From positions 1 to 64,000 of the forward strand of contig JAGBBX010000025.1 of assembly GCA_017938245.1 (NCBI GenBank): 64,000 bases of DNA. The letters run 5' to 3'. Made by a program: the position numbers and the translations under genes. Shown piece by piece: positions 46,354 through 56,391 of the stretch (the stretch's first letter is position 1; each line of letters opens with the position of its first letter). The notes under the pieces are model-generated. The model did no database searches and was not told the origin of the DNA. It saw nothing but the letters and a program-made list of their open reading frames with translations. The stretch is from Bacteroidaceae bacterium (GTDB lineage Bacteria; Bacteroidota; Bacteroidia; Bacteroidales; Bacteroidaceae).

Positions 46354-49260
46354 ATGCAAAACAAAGGATTTGTAAAAGTAATTGCGCTACTCTTTACTTT
46401 GGTATGCGTGTTCTATCTTTCGTTCTCTTTTGCAACAAGTTACCATAATGGTGAGGCGGCTAACGACCCCAAGGGCGTGCAGCACTATATGGACTCTATG
46501 CAGAACGAGAAAGTTTGGTTGGGCCACACCCTTAGAGAGTGTCGTGAGATGCAGATTGGCCTTGGACTCGACCTCCAGGGTGGTATGAATGTGATTATGG
46601 AGGTTTCGGTTCCCGATGTTGTAAAGGCGCTTGCCGGACATAAGACCGACCCTGTATTCAATCAAGCTGTGGCAACAGCCAAGAAAGAGGCTGTTACAAG
46701 TGGCGATGATTTTATCACATTGTTTATTAAAGAGTATAAGAAACAGGCTCCCGAAGGCAGCTTGGCAACCCTGTTTGCTACTCAGCAGTTGAAGGACAAA
46801 GTTACAACACGCTCTACCGACAGTGAGGTTGAGAAGGTAATTCGCGAGGAGGTACAGGCTGCCATCGATAACTCGTTTAACGTGCTCCGTACACGTATCG
46901 ACCGTTTTGGTGTTGTGCAGCCTAACATTCAGGCCCTCGAGGGCATGGGACGCATAATGATTGAGCTTCCCGGTGTAAAAGAGCCCGAGCGTGTACGTAA
47001 ACTGCTTCAGGGTTCGGCTAACCTTGAGTTCTGGGAGACATACGATGCACAAGAGATTATCCCCTCATTGGTGTCTATAAATAGCAGCCTTGCCGAGGTT
47101 GAAAAAGCTAAGGAAGAGGTTGACGCTAAAGCTAACGAAGAGGGTGTAGACCTTGAGGCTGCTCTTCAGGCCGAGAATACAAATGAGTCGGCAACAAAGG
47201 AGCAGAATCCTCTATTCTCTCGCCTGTTGCCCAATAGAGGTGATATGCACACTTGCGTAGTTGGTATTGCTCATTATAGCGATACTGCAGCTATTAATGC
47301 TATGCTCTCAAAACCCGAGGTTAAGAAAATGTTGCCTGCCGACCTTCGTCTTATGTGGGGTGTTTATGCTGCAGATAAGAGCAAGGAGAACAGCCGCTAC
47401 GAACTCTACGCAATTAAGTCAACCACCCGTAACGGCCGTGCCGCTCTCGAGGGTGATGTAATTGTTGATGCTTCCGATTCATTCGACCAGCATAACCGTC
47501 CCTGTGTGACTATGTCAATGAACACCGACGGTTCGCGTCGTTGGGCACAGCTTACAAAGAATAATGCAGGACGTTGCATTGCCATTGTTCTCGATGGTTA
47601 TGTTTACAGTGCTCCCAACTGTCACGGTGAGATTGCCGGTGGACGTTCCGAAATTAAAGGTTCGTTTACAATTGAAGAGACAAAGGACTTGGCAAACGTT
47701 CTTCGCTCGGGTAAGATGTCGGCGCCTGCACGTATCGTTTCTGAGGATATTGTAGGCCCTTCTCTTGGTCAGGAGTCTATCAAGCAGGGTCTTTGGTCAT
47801 TTGTTGTGGCATTTATACTCCTTATGATATATATGTGCGCAATATACGGTGTTATCCCCGGTGCTGTTGCTAATAGCGCTCTGCTCATCAACCTGTTCTT
47901 TACATTGGGTATCCTTGCGTCGTTCCAGGCAGCGCTCACAATGTCGGGTATTGCCGGTATCGTGCTTACTTTGGGTATGGCTGTCGATGCCAACGTGCTC
48001 ATCTATGAGCGTGCAAAAGAGGAGCTTCGTGCAGGTAAGAATACTATGGCTGCGCTTGCCGATGGTTATAAGAATGCATTCTCGGCTATCTTCGACTCGA
48101 ACTTCACCTCTATTATAACAGGTATTATTCTGTTCTATTTTGGTACAGGTCCTATTCGTGGATTTGCAACAACACTTATCATAGGTATTCTCTGCTCATT
48201 CTTTACCGCTGTGTTCCTGACACGTATCGTTTATGAGTATTTTATGCAGAAGGGTAAGTGGCAGAATCTTACATTTACTACAGGCTTGTCGAAGAAGTTG
48301 CTTGTTGGTACCAAGTATAACTTTATGAAGGCCAGAAAGGTGTCATTCATCGTATTTGGTATTATGGCATTGATATCTGTTGCTTTGCTCTCTTTCAATG
48401 GTCTCAAAGGTAGTATCGACTTTACCGGTGGACGTAACTTCGTTGTTCAGTTCGAGCAGCAGGTTGAGCCCGAGGATGTAGAAAAGCTTTTGACAGATAT
48501 GTCGGCTCAGGCCATTGCTCTTGGTACCGACAAAAAGACTGTACGTATCAGTACTAACTATGGTAAAGATAGCGAAGATATAAATGTTGACGCGCAGATT
48601 GAGGAGATAATCTTTACTAAGTTAAAAGAGGGTAAACTGTTGAGCGAGAATCTTACACTTGAGGTGTTTATCGACCGTGATAATCGCGAGGGTGGTTCAA
48701 TTATCAGCTCTCAGAAGGTTGGTCCCAGCATTGCCGATGATATAAAGACTAGTGCTATATGGTCGGTTATTTTTGCGCTGATTGCAATATTCTTCTATAT
48801 CTTGGTTCGTTTCCGCAATGTAGCATATAGTATAGGTTCAATTCTAGCTCTTGCTTGTGATACATTGTTTATCTTGGGTTGTTACTCGCTGTTGCAGGGT
48901 GTGTTGCCTATGTCAATGGAGATTGACCAGACATTCATTGGTGCTATTCTTACTGCTATCGGTTACTCTATCAACGATAAGGTGGTTGTATTCGACCGTG
49001 TGCGTGAGTTTACAGGTCTCTATCCCAAGCGTGACAAGTTCAGCCTCTTCAACGACTCGTTGAACACAACACTTACACGTACAATCAATACTTCGTTAAG
49101 TACTCTTATTGTATTGTTGTGTATCTTTATCCTTGGTGGTGATAGCATCCGCAGCTTCTCATTCGCAATGATTCTTGGTGTAATATTCGGTACACTATCT
49201 TCATTGTTCATCGCTGCTCCTATCGCTTACGTTACAATGAGCAAGAAAGAGCAGAAGTAA
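46354..49260 (+). CDS. secDF: SecDF fused protein-export subunit
   Basis: This 968-residue membrane protein fuses SecD and SecF, which use the proton gradient to complete translocation through SecYEG. The N-terminal membrane helix (residues 5-28) leads to the P1 periplasmic domain, beginning IGLGLDLQGGMNVIMEV. SecD helices follow, with GMAVDANVLIYERAKEELRA. The SecF half starts near residue 680 with GSIDFTGGRNF and ends with IGYSINDKVVVFDRVRE and its helices. The fused form is normal for Bacteroidota. No YajC gene is next to it. It has a long structured leader and ends at a bidirectional terminator. Confidence 0.95.
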   Translation: MQNKGFVKVIALLFTLVCVFYLSFSFATSYHNGEAANDPKGVQHYMDSMQNEKVWLGHTLRECREMQIGLGLDLQGGMNVIMEVSVPDVVKALAGHKTDPVFNQAVATAKKEAVTSGDDFITLFIKEYKKQAPEGSLATLFATQQLKDKVTTRSTDSEVEKVIREEVQAAIDNSFNVLRTRIDRFGVVQPNIQALEGMGRIMIELPGVKEPERVRKLLQGSANLEFWETYDAQEIIPSLVSINSSLAEVEKAKEEVDAKANEEGVDLEAALQAENTNESATKEQNPLFSRLLPNRGDMHTCVVGIAHYSDTAAINAMLSKPEVKKMLPADLRLMWGVYAADKSKENSRYELYAIKSTTRNGRAALEGDVIVDASDSFDQHNRPCVTMSMNTDGSRRWAQLTKNNAGRCIAIVLDGYVYSAPNCHGEIAGGRSEIKGSFTIEETKDLANVLRSGKMSAPARIVSEDIVGPSLGQESIKQGLWSFVVAFILLMIYMCAIYGVIPGAVANSALLINLFFTLGILASFQAALTMSGIAGIVLTLGMAVDANVLIYERAKEELRAGKNTMAALADGYKNAFSAIFDSNFTSIITGIILFYFGTGPIRGFATTLIIGILCSFFTAVFLTRIVYEYFMQKGKWQNLTFTTGLSKKLLVGTKYNFMKARKVSFIVFGIMALISVALLSFNGLKGSIDFTGGRNFVVQFEQQVEPEDVEKLLTDMSAQAIALGTDKKTVRISTNYGKDSEDINVDAQIEEIIFTKLKEGKLLSENLTLEVFIDRDNREGGSIISSQKVGPSIADDIKTSAIWSVIFALIAIFFYILVRFRNVAYSIGSILALACDTLFILGCYSLLQGVLPMSMEIDQTFIGAILTAIGYSINDKVVVFDRVREFTGLYPKRDKFSLFNDSLNTTLTRTINTSLSTLIVLLCIFILGGDSIRSFSFAMILGVIFGTLSSLFIAAPIAYVTMSKKEQK

Positions 49261-49281
49261 TATAAATACTTGATATTAAGG

Positions 49282-49325
49282 TATACAAAAAGTCGTGCAA
49301 TATGTGTTGCACGACTTTTTGTATA
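49282..49325. terminator. Bidirectional terminator between secDF and DUF2851
   Basis: A perfect 19-bp stem (49282-49300 with 49307-49325) with a six-base loop has A and T runs built into its arms, so it can work on both strands. It abuts the stop codon of the minus-strand gene. Confidence 0.92.
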
Positions 49326-50609
49326 TTAGTATTGGCTTAGATAAGCATAAGCAAAGCGGCATCTGCTGCAACCGTTTTTATTGCAATATTCTTTCTGTAA
49401 CTGTATAAGCGCCTGGGAGTCGGCAGCGCAGTCGGCATTAACGCCGACATCGTTCCATTTACGTATTATGTTGTTCTGCTCACTTGCGATATTATGTAAT
49501 AAACTCTCGGCCTTGTTGCATAGAGCTGAGTCGCTTCTGTGCTTGCCATATGTGTAGAGTATTGGAACGATAGTATTTATTATAATTATCTGAAGCTGCG
49601 AGTTGCGCAATGGTCTGCATCCGCAGGTTGTTGTTCCACCGAATTGCAGGTGATTCCACCAATAACCTTGCGGGATACTCTGCAATATTTCCTCTAACTC
49701 CTTCTGTGTTTCGCAGGCTGATATTGATGATAGTGTGGCACGTGAACTATTATACAGTGCTGCTAATCGGGCGATGCGCAAGTGTGGAGTAGCATTACCA
49801 TTCCACGTCTTTGCATCTATACTTTTAAGGTTAAATTTCTGTGACAGAAATTTGTATTCCCGTTTCAGCTCTTTGTAGTAATTGCTCTCCAGTGCCTCTT
49901 TACGATAATATGCAGGGATTGACTCTTCGTCGAGTAGTCCTGCTTGGCCAAAGAATATTGCTTCGACCTGTTGCAGATTGTCGCGGTGCTTGCCAAGTGC
50001 CTGCATATCCAGTACTGCTGCCCACTGCTCGAAAGAGGAACTTTGTACTCCGAATCCGAAGTTCCTTGCCATTAGCTTGAAGAATGTCTCTTCCCATCTT
50101 TTTCCGCATTGCTCGTATAACATCTCTATTCTTTTTGCCTTCTCTTCGATGCGTTCTATCATAAGGCGTGAAAGGTTGCTGTGGAGATGTACCTTGTCCA
50201 TTGTTGCCATTGTCTTGTGGCAAGGTACCCTTTGTATTCCCTTTACCGCAGCCTCGTACTCTTTTGCCTTTTCTTCCGAGTAGGTGATGCGCAACTGTGG
50301 AATGTATTCGCCGTGTGGCAGCATTGTCTCAATGTCGTCGCTCTCTGTTATATGTAGTATGACATTCTTGTAGTCATCGGCTCCATTGTTGTGTATTTCT
50401 TTCTCCCAATCACTGCTTTTGTGGTGAAGTACAATGTTGCCCGACCACTCATTTGCACCAATCTTTAGCCTTGCATTGTGGAATATATTCCCGTCTGATG
50501 ACTCGTTTTTGCCTGCCTCGATAATCTGTATGGTCTCTCCGGCTGTTGTGTGGAGTTGCTCCTTAGGAAGCGCTCGGTTTCTCCATATATAGTGCATAAA
50601 TGTACTCAT
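49326..50609 (-). CDS. DUF2851 family protein of unknown function
   Basis: The 427-residue soluble protein matches the Bacteroidota DUF2851 family by its N-terminus (FMHYIWRNRALPKEQL, then ARLKIGANEWSGNIVLHHKS and SSDWEKEIHNN) and its Cys-containing C-terminus (EYCNKNGCSRCRFAYAYL). The four C-terminal cysteines and histidines could bind a metal; this is inference. There is no signal peptide or membrane segment. No function is established for the family as far as I know. It has a -7 box about 45 bases upstream and no operon partner. Confidence 0.8.
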   Translation of the reverse strand: MSTFMHYIWRNRALPKEQLHTTAGETIQIIEAGKNESSDGNIFHNARLKIGANEWSGNIVLHHKSSDWEKEIHNNGADDYKNVILHITESDDIETMLPHGEYIPQLRITYSEEKAKEYEAAVKGIQRVPCHKTMATMDKVHLHSNLSRLMIERIEEKAKRIEMLYEQCGKRWEETFFKLMARNFGFGVQSSSFEQWAAVLDMQALGKHRDNLQQVEAIFFGQAGLLDEESIPAYYRKEALESNYYKELKREYKFLSQKFNLKSIDAKTWNGNATPHLRIARLAALYNSSRATLSSISACETQKELEEILQSIPQGYWWNHLQFGGTTTCGCRPLRNSQLQIIIINTIVPILYTYGKHRSDSALCNKAESLLHNIASEQNNIIRKWNDVGVNADCAADSQALIQLQKEYCNKNGCSRCRFAYAYLSQY

Positions 50610-50653
50610 TGCGCTCTCGTTTTTTTGCTGTGTTTGATGTTGTTTGCTCGTTG

Positions 50654-50661
50654 CAAATGTA
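50654..50661 (-). promoter_or_regulatory. Promoter -7 box for the DUF2851 gene
   Basis: Minus-strand TACATTTG, a full match to TAnnTTTG, lies 44 bases upstream of the start. A TTG-like element (CAA at 50683-50685 on the plus strand) lies about 21 bases further upstream. Confidence 0.55.
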
Positions 50662-50685
50662 TATACAAAAAATAGCGGAATGCAA

Positions 50686-50954
50686 TCATCCTGCTATTTT
50701 CTCTCTTCTTTTTTAACAATAATTTACAAACCGAACGGTGCTCTTTCTTATGGCCGGTTACGATAGTCTTGGCAAGCCTTACAGTTTGATTGTCTTTCCC
50801 GGTTCCGGTCACTTCCTAATAAGTGACAAAGATTGTAGCGAAAGATATGACAGCACAATGAATGTATATTGTAAGAAGTATTTTGGATATTAATTTATAC
50901 ACGTCAGACAGTATTGGTGGATACAAAACTGTTAGCATAAATACTAACCGTATA
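50686..50954. other. Unexplained intergenic stretch
   Basis: No convincing gene lies here. A 68-codon minus-strand ORF (50812-50606) runs through the DUF2851 promoter and is probably spurious. A perfect 7-bp hairpin lies at 50808-50814/50821-50827. The base composition is less AT-rich than in nearby gaps, so a small RNA is conceivable, but I cannot support one. Confidence 0.3.
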
Positions 50955-51011
50955 GCGCGCATACATTAAAGAGGAGGTCTTGATTTGACCTCCTCTTTAA
51001 TATACGCGCGC
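50955..51011 (-). terminator. Long inverted repeat ending the HD-phosphodiesterase gene
   Basis: The core 14-bp stem (50966-50979 with 50987-51000) is perfect. Outside it, after a few mismatches, GCGCGC at 50955-50960 pairs with GCGCGC at 51006-51011. Read on the minus strand, it begins five bases after the stop codon of the gene at 51017. Confidence 0.85.
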
Positions 51012-51016
51012 GTAAC

Positions 51017-53071
51017 CTATTTCTTTTTTTCTGTGGGGTAGGTTATTCGTGTGTGGTAGATTGCCTTTAGGCGATCTTTGAATGTGCGCTTTATGTTTTC
51101 GATGTCGCGGAAGGTTAGGGGGCACATTTTCAGTTCGCCATCTTTTACCTTGCTGTCGACAAGACGCTCCACTAGTTCGTCGATGTTTTCGGCGGTGTAC
51201 TCTTTTAGGCTGTGTGACGCGGCTTCGACGCAGTCGGCAAGCATAAGAATACCCTGCTCGCGTGTTGTAGGCTGCGGCCCTGGGTAGGTAAAGAGATTCT
51301 CGTCTACCTCCTCATCGGGATGGGCATTCTTATATGTTATATAGAAATAACCTGTCTTTGAGAGTCCGTGATGTGTTGTGATGAAATCGCGTATAGTGCG
51401 TGGCAGGTGATGCTTCTCGGCAAGGGCTATGCCGTCGGTCACGTGCTTTATTATTATTTTTGCACTCTCTTGTGGCTCCAGTTTGCTATGTGGGCTTATT
51501 CCGCCACTCTGGTTCTCGGTAAAGTAGATGGGGTTCAACGTCTTGCCAATATCGTGGAAGAGTGCTCCCGTTCTGACCTCCAAACTGTTGGCACCTATGC
51601 TTCGGGCTGCATCGGCAGCCAGATTCCCTACTTGCATCGAGTGCTGGAATGTGCCGGGGGCATCTTGAGATAGTTTGCGTAGCAGTTCGCTGTTTATGTT
51701 TGATATCTCGATGAGTGTCACATTGGATACAAATCCAAATAGTTTTTCTATTATGAACATAAGCGGGTAGGCAAACAGCAACAGAACTGCGCTAATAACA
51801 AAATAGAGGTACATAGCAAGGTTCAGTTTGCTTACACTGTTCTCTATAATCATTTCGTATGCAAAATAGAAAAGCGCATAGAACAGGAATATATAGAGCG
51901 CGCAGCGTAGCATCTGTGAACGCGCCGAGAACTCTTTCATACATATCATTGCTACGACACCTACGGGAATCTGCAAAAGTACAAATTCGTATGGAGAGGT
52001 GAGCATCACCGAGCACATTATGATTGAGATTGTGTGGGTGAGGAAAGCTGTACGTCGGCTTGTGAATAGGCATAGCAGCAACGGTACGAGTGCAAAAGGT
52101 AGCATAAATACATTGCCGAAGCGCAGTTGCATCATTATGCCTACAATGATTGGGAACAGTGTTGCCGATAGTACAACCAATAGGAACATATTGAGGTTGC
52201 GCGATACCTCGGTAGCATAGATGTATATGTAGGCGAGCAGGGAACCGAAGCAGAGCACTACAAAGATAATCTGGCCGATGAGCATCAGTGTGGTTTTTCT
52301 GTTGTCGTCGTGCCGTTTGTCGAGCTCTAATCGGTACGACTCAAGAATCTGGTACAATTTCTCATCGACAATATCGCCACGTGCTATAATCTTCTGTCCT
52401 TTCTGCACCAGACCGTCACTCTCGGAGAGTGACTCTAATTCTTGTTTAAGACTCTTTTCGGAGTGCAGGGAGTCGTAACGTATATTGGGCACCAGAAGTT
52501 CGTCGAGGCGCAAGCTGTTTACAATATCTTGTGGTAGCGTATCTCCCTGGGTAAGCAGGCGGTAGGCATCTGGTATCTTTAGGAATCTGTCTATCGGCTC
52601 TGTGGTCGATATGTTCTCTGTGATAAGTTTGATGTTTATCGCATTGGCTGTATAAGGACGATCGAGGTCGCCCGACGATAAAATGCCTCGGTCGTATATC
52701 TCTTGCAGACGTTTTTTGTATCTAAGGTAGTTTGCAAGAGGTATTAACTCATTGAAACTGCCATAGTATTTGTCTCTTAGTCTCTTTAGTGCTATTTCGT
52801 AAGTGGTGGTATCCTTTGCAAAATAGGGTGCAAAATTTCGGCGCACACTGTCTTGCTCTGCTTCCATCTGCTCGGCGCTTTTGTATATTGGGAAATTGAA
52901 ACTTGCCATAAGCTGGCTGTATGCCCAGGGAGTGTCCTTGCTGAAATGGTAGTTAAATACCTTATCGCGCGGCATAAAATATATGACTGCTACAATACAG
53001 AGCAATGCAGTCAGAATCTGCTGGAAAAGTAGGAACTTTTTTCCAAAGATGCGCTTTATATTCTTTTTCAT
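51017..53071 (-). CDS. 7TM-HD (PgpH-type) membrane phosphodiesterase
   Basis: This 684-residue protein has one N-terminal helix, a large extracytoplasmic domain (about residues 35-270), a seven-helix membrane block (about 275-460) and a cytoplasmic HD domain. The HD residues are visible as QHSMQVGNLA (His near 477), LFHDIGK (His506-Asp507), ITTHHGLSKTGYF and ADCVEAA. This is the architecture of PgpH, which hydrolyses cyclic di-AMP, and that is the likeliest role. No diadenylate cyclase gene lies in the window. It has its own -7 box 77 bases upstream and a very strong terminator. Confidence 0.88.
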   Translation of the reverse strand: MKKNIKRIFGKKFLLFQQILTALLCIVAVIYFMPRDKVFNYHFSKDTPWAYSQLMASFNFPIYKSAEQMEAEQDSVRRNFAPYFAKDTTTYEIALKRLRDKYYGSFNELIPLANYLRYKKRLQEIYDRGILSSGDLDRPYTANAINIKLITENISTTEPIDRFLKIPDAYRLLTQGDTLPQDIVNSLRLDELLVPNIRYDSLHSEKSLKQELESLSESDGLVQKGQKIIARGDIVDEKLYQILESYRLELDKRHDDNRKTTLMLIGQIIFVVLCFGSLLAYIYIYATEVSRNLNMFLLVVLSATLFPIIVGIMMQLRFGNVFMLPFALVPLLLCLFTSRRTAFLTHTISIIMCSVMLTSPYEFVLLQIPVGVVAMICMKEFSARSQMLRCALYIFLFYALFYFAYEMIIENSVSKLNLAMYLYFVISAVLLLFAYPLMFIIEKLFGFVSNVTLIEISNINSELLRKLSQDAPGTFQHSMQVGNLAADAARSIGANSLEVRTGALFHDIGKTLNPIYFTENQSGGISPHSKLEPQESAKIIIKHVTDGIALAEKHHLPRTIRDFITTHHGLSKTGYFYITYKNAHPDEEVDENLFTYPGPQPTTREQGILMLADCVEAASHSLKEYTAENIDELVERLVDSKVKDGELKMCPLTFRDIENIKRTFKDRLKAIYHTRITYPTEKKK

Positions 53072-53147
53072 ATCTCTATAGCTTTATTTTCGTTATAATT
53101 CTGTTTACTATCCATTTGTAAACAGCCTCTATCTTCGTGGTTTACCG

Positions 53148-53155
53148 CAAATGTA
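53148..53155 (-). promoter_or_regulatory. Promoter -7 box for the HD-phosphodiesterase
   Basis: Minus-strand TACATTTG, a full match, lies 77 bases before the start codon. Confidence 0.5.
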
Positions 53156-53338
53156 CTAAAAAATAGCAAACAGCTCCCTTTCGCAGCTATAAATATTGTC
53201 TTATGAATAAAAAGTTATCTTATTTTTACAATCCTTTCCTCCTTGCCACTTAAAAGAAAGAGCACGCTCGACAACTTCTTAGAAGCTGCAGTTTAAATTT
53301 TATTGGAAAAGTTTCTATAGCTTCTTAATATTTTGTGT
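53156..53338. other. Unexplained gap between divergent promoters
   Basis: This AT-rich stretch lies between the -7 boxes of the HD-phosphodiesterase and gltX. The only structure seen is AGAAGCT (53281-53287) paired with AGCTTCT (53319-53325) across 31 bases. No ORF is supportable. Confidence 0.3.
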
Positions 53339-53346
53339 TATATTTG
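53339..53346 (+). promoter_or_regulatory. Promoter -7 box for gltX
   Basis: TATATTTG matches TAnnTTTG, 111 bases before the gltX start. Confidence 0.45.
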
Positions 53347-53456
53347 CCAAGTATTTGTTAAATTTGGCTAAAGTGTTGTTGTGTGGTTGTTTCCGTTGAA
53401 ATAACTATTATTGCAAAAACTATGGCCGATTGTTTATATTAGAAAAGATAAAGAAA

Positions 53457-54974
53457 ATGAGTGATAGAAAAGTAAGAGTGCGCTTTGCGCCCAGTCCCAC
53501 CGGCCCTCTGCACATCGGAGGTGTAAGAACCGCATTGTATAATTATCTGTTTGCCCGCAAGCACGGTGGCGATTTTATATTCCGCATCGAGGATACCGAC
53601 TCGAACCGCTTTGTCGAGGGTGCCGAGGAGTATATCCTTGAGTCGTTCCGTTGGTTGGGTGTCGAGTTCGATGAGGGTGTTACCTTTGGTGGCGAGCACG
53701 GCCCTTACCGCCAGTCAGAGCGTCGCGAGATATATAAGAAATATGTAAAGCTGTTGCTCGATAGCGGCAAGGCTTATATCGCTTTCGATACTCCTGCCGA
53801 ACTTGACGAGAAACGTGCTGCAATCGAGAATTTTCAGTACGATGCGTCGACACGTATGCAGATGCGCAATTCATTGACACTGACACCCGAAGAGGTCGAT
53901 GAACTCATAAAGAGCGGACACCAATATGTCGTACGTTTTAAGATTGAACCGGGACAGAAAGTTGTTGTCAACGACCTTATTCGAGGTGTTGTGACTATTG
54001 ACTCGTCTATCCTTGACGACAAGGTGCTCTATAAATCGGCCGACGAACTTCCTACATATCATCTTGCCAATATTGTTGACGACCATCTTATGGAGGTGTC
54101 GCACGTTATTCGTGGCGAGGAGTGGCTGCCTTCGGCACCGCTGCACGTGTTGCTCTATCGTGCTTTCGGTTGGGAGGATACAATGCCACAGTTTGCCCAT
54201 CTGTCGCTGCTGCTTAAGCCCGAGGGTAATGGAAAACTAAGCAAGCGCGACGGGGACCGTTTGGGATTCCCTGTATTCCCTCTTGAGTGGCACGACCCCA
54301 AGAGCGGTGCAGTCTCTTCGGGATTCCGTGAGTCGGGGTATCTGCCCGAGGCGGTGATAAACTTCCTTGCGTTGCTTGGATGGAATCCCGGTGACGATGT
54401 CGAACTGATGTCAATGGATGACCTTATTGCAAAGTTCGACCTTGTAAAGTGCAGCAAGGCGGGTGCTCGCTTCGACTATAAGAAGATGATATGGTTCAAC
54501 CACGAATATATCCTGCGTACTCCCGATAGCGAGATTGCACAGATGTTTATGCCCATTGTCGAGGCGCACGGGGTAGAGGTCGAGATGTCTCTGCTCGAAA
54601 AAATAGTGTCGTTGATGAAGGGTCGCGTGAACTTTGTACACGAACTTTGGGATGCTTGCAGTTTCTACTTCATTGCTCCCACCGAGTATGACGAGAAGAC
54701 AAGAAAGAAACGTTGGAAAGAGGACTCGGCACAGAAGATGAGCGAGCTTGTAACTCTTTTAGAGAGCCTGGATGACTTCTCTATCGAAAATCAGGATGCT
54801 TGTGTACACAAGTGGATAGAGGAGAAAGGTTACTCTATGGGCGAGATTATGAATGCCTTCCGCCTTGCTCTGGTGGGCGAGGGTAAGGGACCACAGATGT
54901 TCGATATTTCGGGACTTATTGGCAAAGAAGAGACTTTGGCACGTTTGCATCGGGCAATTTCGGTATTAGGATAA
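53457..54974 (+). CDS. gltX: Glutamyl-tRNA synthetase
   Basis: The 505-residue class I enzyme charges tRNA-Glu. [20 protein letters not shown] at residues 9-28 contains the HIGH-type motif. GKLSKR (259-264) is the KMSKS equivalent. I start at ATG 53457 ([10 protein letters not shown]); the upstream in-frame TTG at 53430 would add residues not seen in relatives. The C-terminal helical anticodon-binding domain is complete. kdtA follows nine bases later, the usual arrangement in Bacteroidales. Confidence 0.95.
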   Translation: MSDRKVRVRFAPSPTGPLHIGGVRTALYNYLFARKHGGDFIFRIEDTDSNRFVEGAEEYILESFRWLGVEFDEGVTFGGEHGPYRQSERREIYKKYVKLLLDSGKAYIAFDTPAELDEKRAAIENFQYDASTRMQMRNSLTLTPEEVDELIKSGHQYVVRFKIEPGQKVVVNDLIRGVVTIDSSILDDKVLYKSADELPTYHLANIVDDHLMEVSHVIRGEEWLPSAPLHVLLYRAFGWEDTMPQFAHLSLLLKPEGNGKLSKRDGDRLGFPVFPLEWHDPKSGAVSSGFRESGYLPEAVINFLALLGWNPGDDVELMSMDDLIAKFDLVKCSKAGARFDYKKMIWFNHEYILRTPDSEIAQMFMPIVEAHGVEVEMSLLEKIVSLMKGRVNFVHELWDACSFYFIAPTEYDEKTRKKRWKEDSAQKMSELVTLLESLDDFSIENQDACVHKWIEEKGYSMGEIMNAFRLALVGEGKGPQMFDISGLIGKEETLARLHRAISVLG

Positions 54975-54983
54975 ACAGACACA

Positions 54984-56207
54984 ATGTACACATTAGGAAT
55001 TTATATTTATATAGGTCTCGTCAAATTGGCTGCGCTGTTCGGACATCGCAAGGCCAAGAAGATGATAGAGGGGCGAAAGGAGAGTTTTACCAAGCTGAAA
55101 GAGGGGATAGAGCAGGGCGCCGACTATTTGTGGTTTCACGTCTCGTCGCTTGGCGAGTTCGAGCAGGGACGTCCTCTTATGGAACGCATAAAAGCCGAAT
55201 ATCCGCAATACAAGATTATGCTCACGTTCTTCTCTCCCTCGGGCTATGAGTCGGCAAAGAAGTATCAGTTTGCCGATATAATATGCTATATGCCTTTTGA
55301 CACGGTGCTTAACGCAAAAAGGTTTGTGCGTATGCTTAACCCAAAGATGGCCTTCTTTGTGAAATATGAATTCTGGATGAATTTTCTGTTCGAATTGAAG
55401 CGTTGCAACGTGCCCACATATAGTGTTTCGTCGATATTCCGTCGGGGACAGGCTTTCTTCCGACCTTGGGGATTCTATTATCGCAAGGCACTGCGTTGCT
55501 TCGACCACCTTTATGTGCAGAATGAGACATCGTGTCAGCTTCTTGCCGAGATTGGAATCGATAATGTGAGCATAACCGGTGACACTCGTTTCGACCGCGT
55601 AGCAAAGATTTTGGAAATCTCGCGTCAGCTGCCGCTTGTCGAGGCTTTTGTGGCGGGTAGCAATAAAATATTTATCGCCGGCAGTTCGTGGGGGCCCGAC
55701 GAAGAGGTCTATTTACCCTACTTTAATGAAAACAAAGGCTGGAAACTTATAATTGCATCGCACGAGGTAGATGAGACACGCATCAAAGAAATAACATCGC
55801 GGGTAAATGGTGTATGCGTATGTTATACAAAGGCAACGATGGACGAGGTTCGTGCTGCCGATTGCTTGATAATAGATTGCTTCGGCCTTCTCTCTTCTAT
55901 CTATCGCTATGGAACTGTAGCATACGTGGGCGGTGGATTCGGAGTAGGAATACACAATATTCTGGAGGCTGCGGTCTATGGAATTCCGGTATTCTTCGGG
56001 CCTAATAATGCGAAATTCCAAGAAGCAACTTCGCTGAAAGAGTGCGGTGGAGGAATAGAGATACGTAGCGCCGAGGATTTTGCGTCGCGTATGCGCTGTT
56101 TCGACGAGAATCCTAAAGAGTTGCGTGCGGCAGGTGCTGCTGCCGGCTCTTATGTCTCGGAAAATTCGGGCGCAACAGATAAAATACTCTCGACTATTAA
56201 ATTTTGA
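54984..56207 (+). CDS. kdtA: 3-deoxy-D-manno-octulosonic acid transferase
   Basis: This 407-residue GT30 enzyme adds Kdo to lipid A precursor at the inner leaflet. A single N-terminal membrane helix precedes the two-domain glycosyltransferase. The catalytic base is Glu58 in VSSLGEFEQGRPL. GDTRFDR and SSWGPDEE lie at the domain interface, and YVGGGFGVGIHNILEAAVYG is the CMP-Kdo-binding region. It shows that the organism makes Kdo-containing LPS. It is co-transcribed with gltX. A GC-rich palindrome downstream (56309-56325) may mark the end of the unit. Confidence 0.93.
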   Translation: MYTLGIYIYIGLVKLAALFGHRKAKKMIEGRKESFTKLKEGIEQGADYLWFHVSSLGEFEQGRPLMERIKAEYPQYKIMLTFFSPSGYESAKKYQFADIICYMPFDTVLNAKRFVRMLNPKMAFFVKYEFWMNFLFELKRCNVPTYSVSSIFRRGQAFFRPWGFYYRKALRCFDHLYVQNETSCQLLAEIGIDNVSITGDTRFDRVAKILEISRQLPLVEAFVAGSNKIFIAGSSWGPDEEVYLPYFNENKGWKLIIASHEVDETRIKEITSRVNGVCVCYTKATMDEVRAADCLIIDCFGLLSSIYRYGTVAYVGGGFGVGIHNILEAAVYGIPVFFGPNNAKFQEATSLKECGGGIEIRSAEDFASRMRCFDENPKELRAAGAAAGSYVSENSGATDKILSTIKF

Positions 56208-56305
56208 TAAAACAACATTTGAATAGTGCAGAGAGAACGATAAAAACAGTATCTTTATAGCCCGAAACATTATTTGTTGACGGTATATTGAACCGAAAAG
56301 TATGA

Positions 56306-56325
56306 AGGGGCGATTTTTAATCGCC
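56306..56325. repeat. Short palindrome sharing a 15-mer with 4658-4672
   Basis: GGCGATT (56309-56315) pairs with AATCGCC (56319-56325) around TTT. Bases 56306-56320 are identical to 4658-4672, in another intergenic region 51 kb away. This suggests a dispersed short repeat, or terminators of common origin. Confidence 0.4.
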
Positions 56326-56391
56326 GCAACAGTAATGTAAAACAAAGAAATTTAAATAACATATTATATAAACCTTTTAAAAACAAAAATT

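Noticed and set aside
50606..50812. 68-codon minus-strand ORF directly upstream of DUF2851
   Set aside because: It runs across the likely DUF2851 promoter box and overlaps that gene's start. Its Lys/Arg-rich sequence looks like translated non-coding DNA, and no start signal is seen.
53422..53442. Six-codon ORF upstream of gltX as a regulatory leader peptide
   Set aside because: It is too short, with no repeated codons or adjacent terminator structure, so chance occurrence is the simplest reading.
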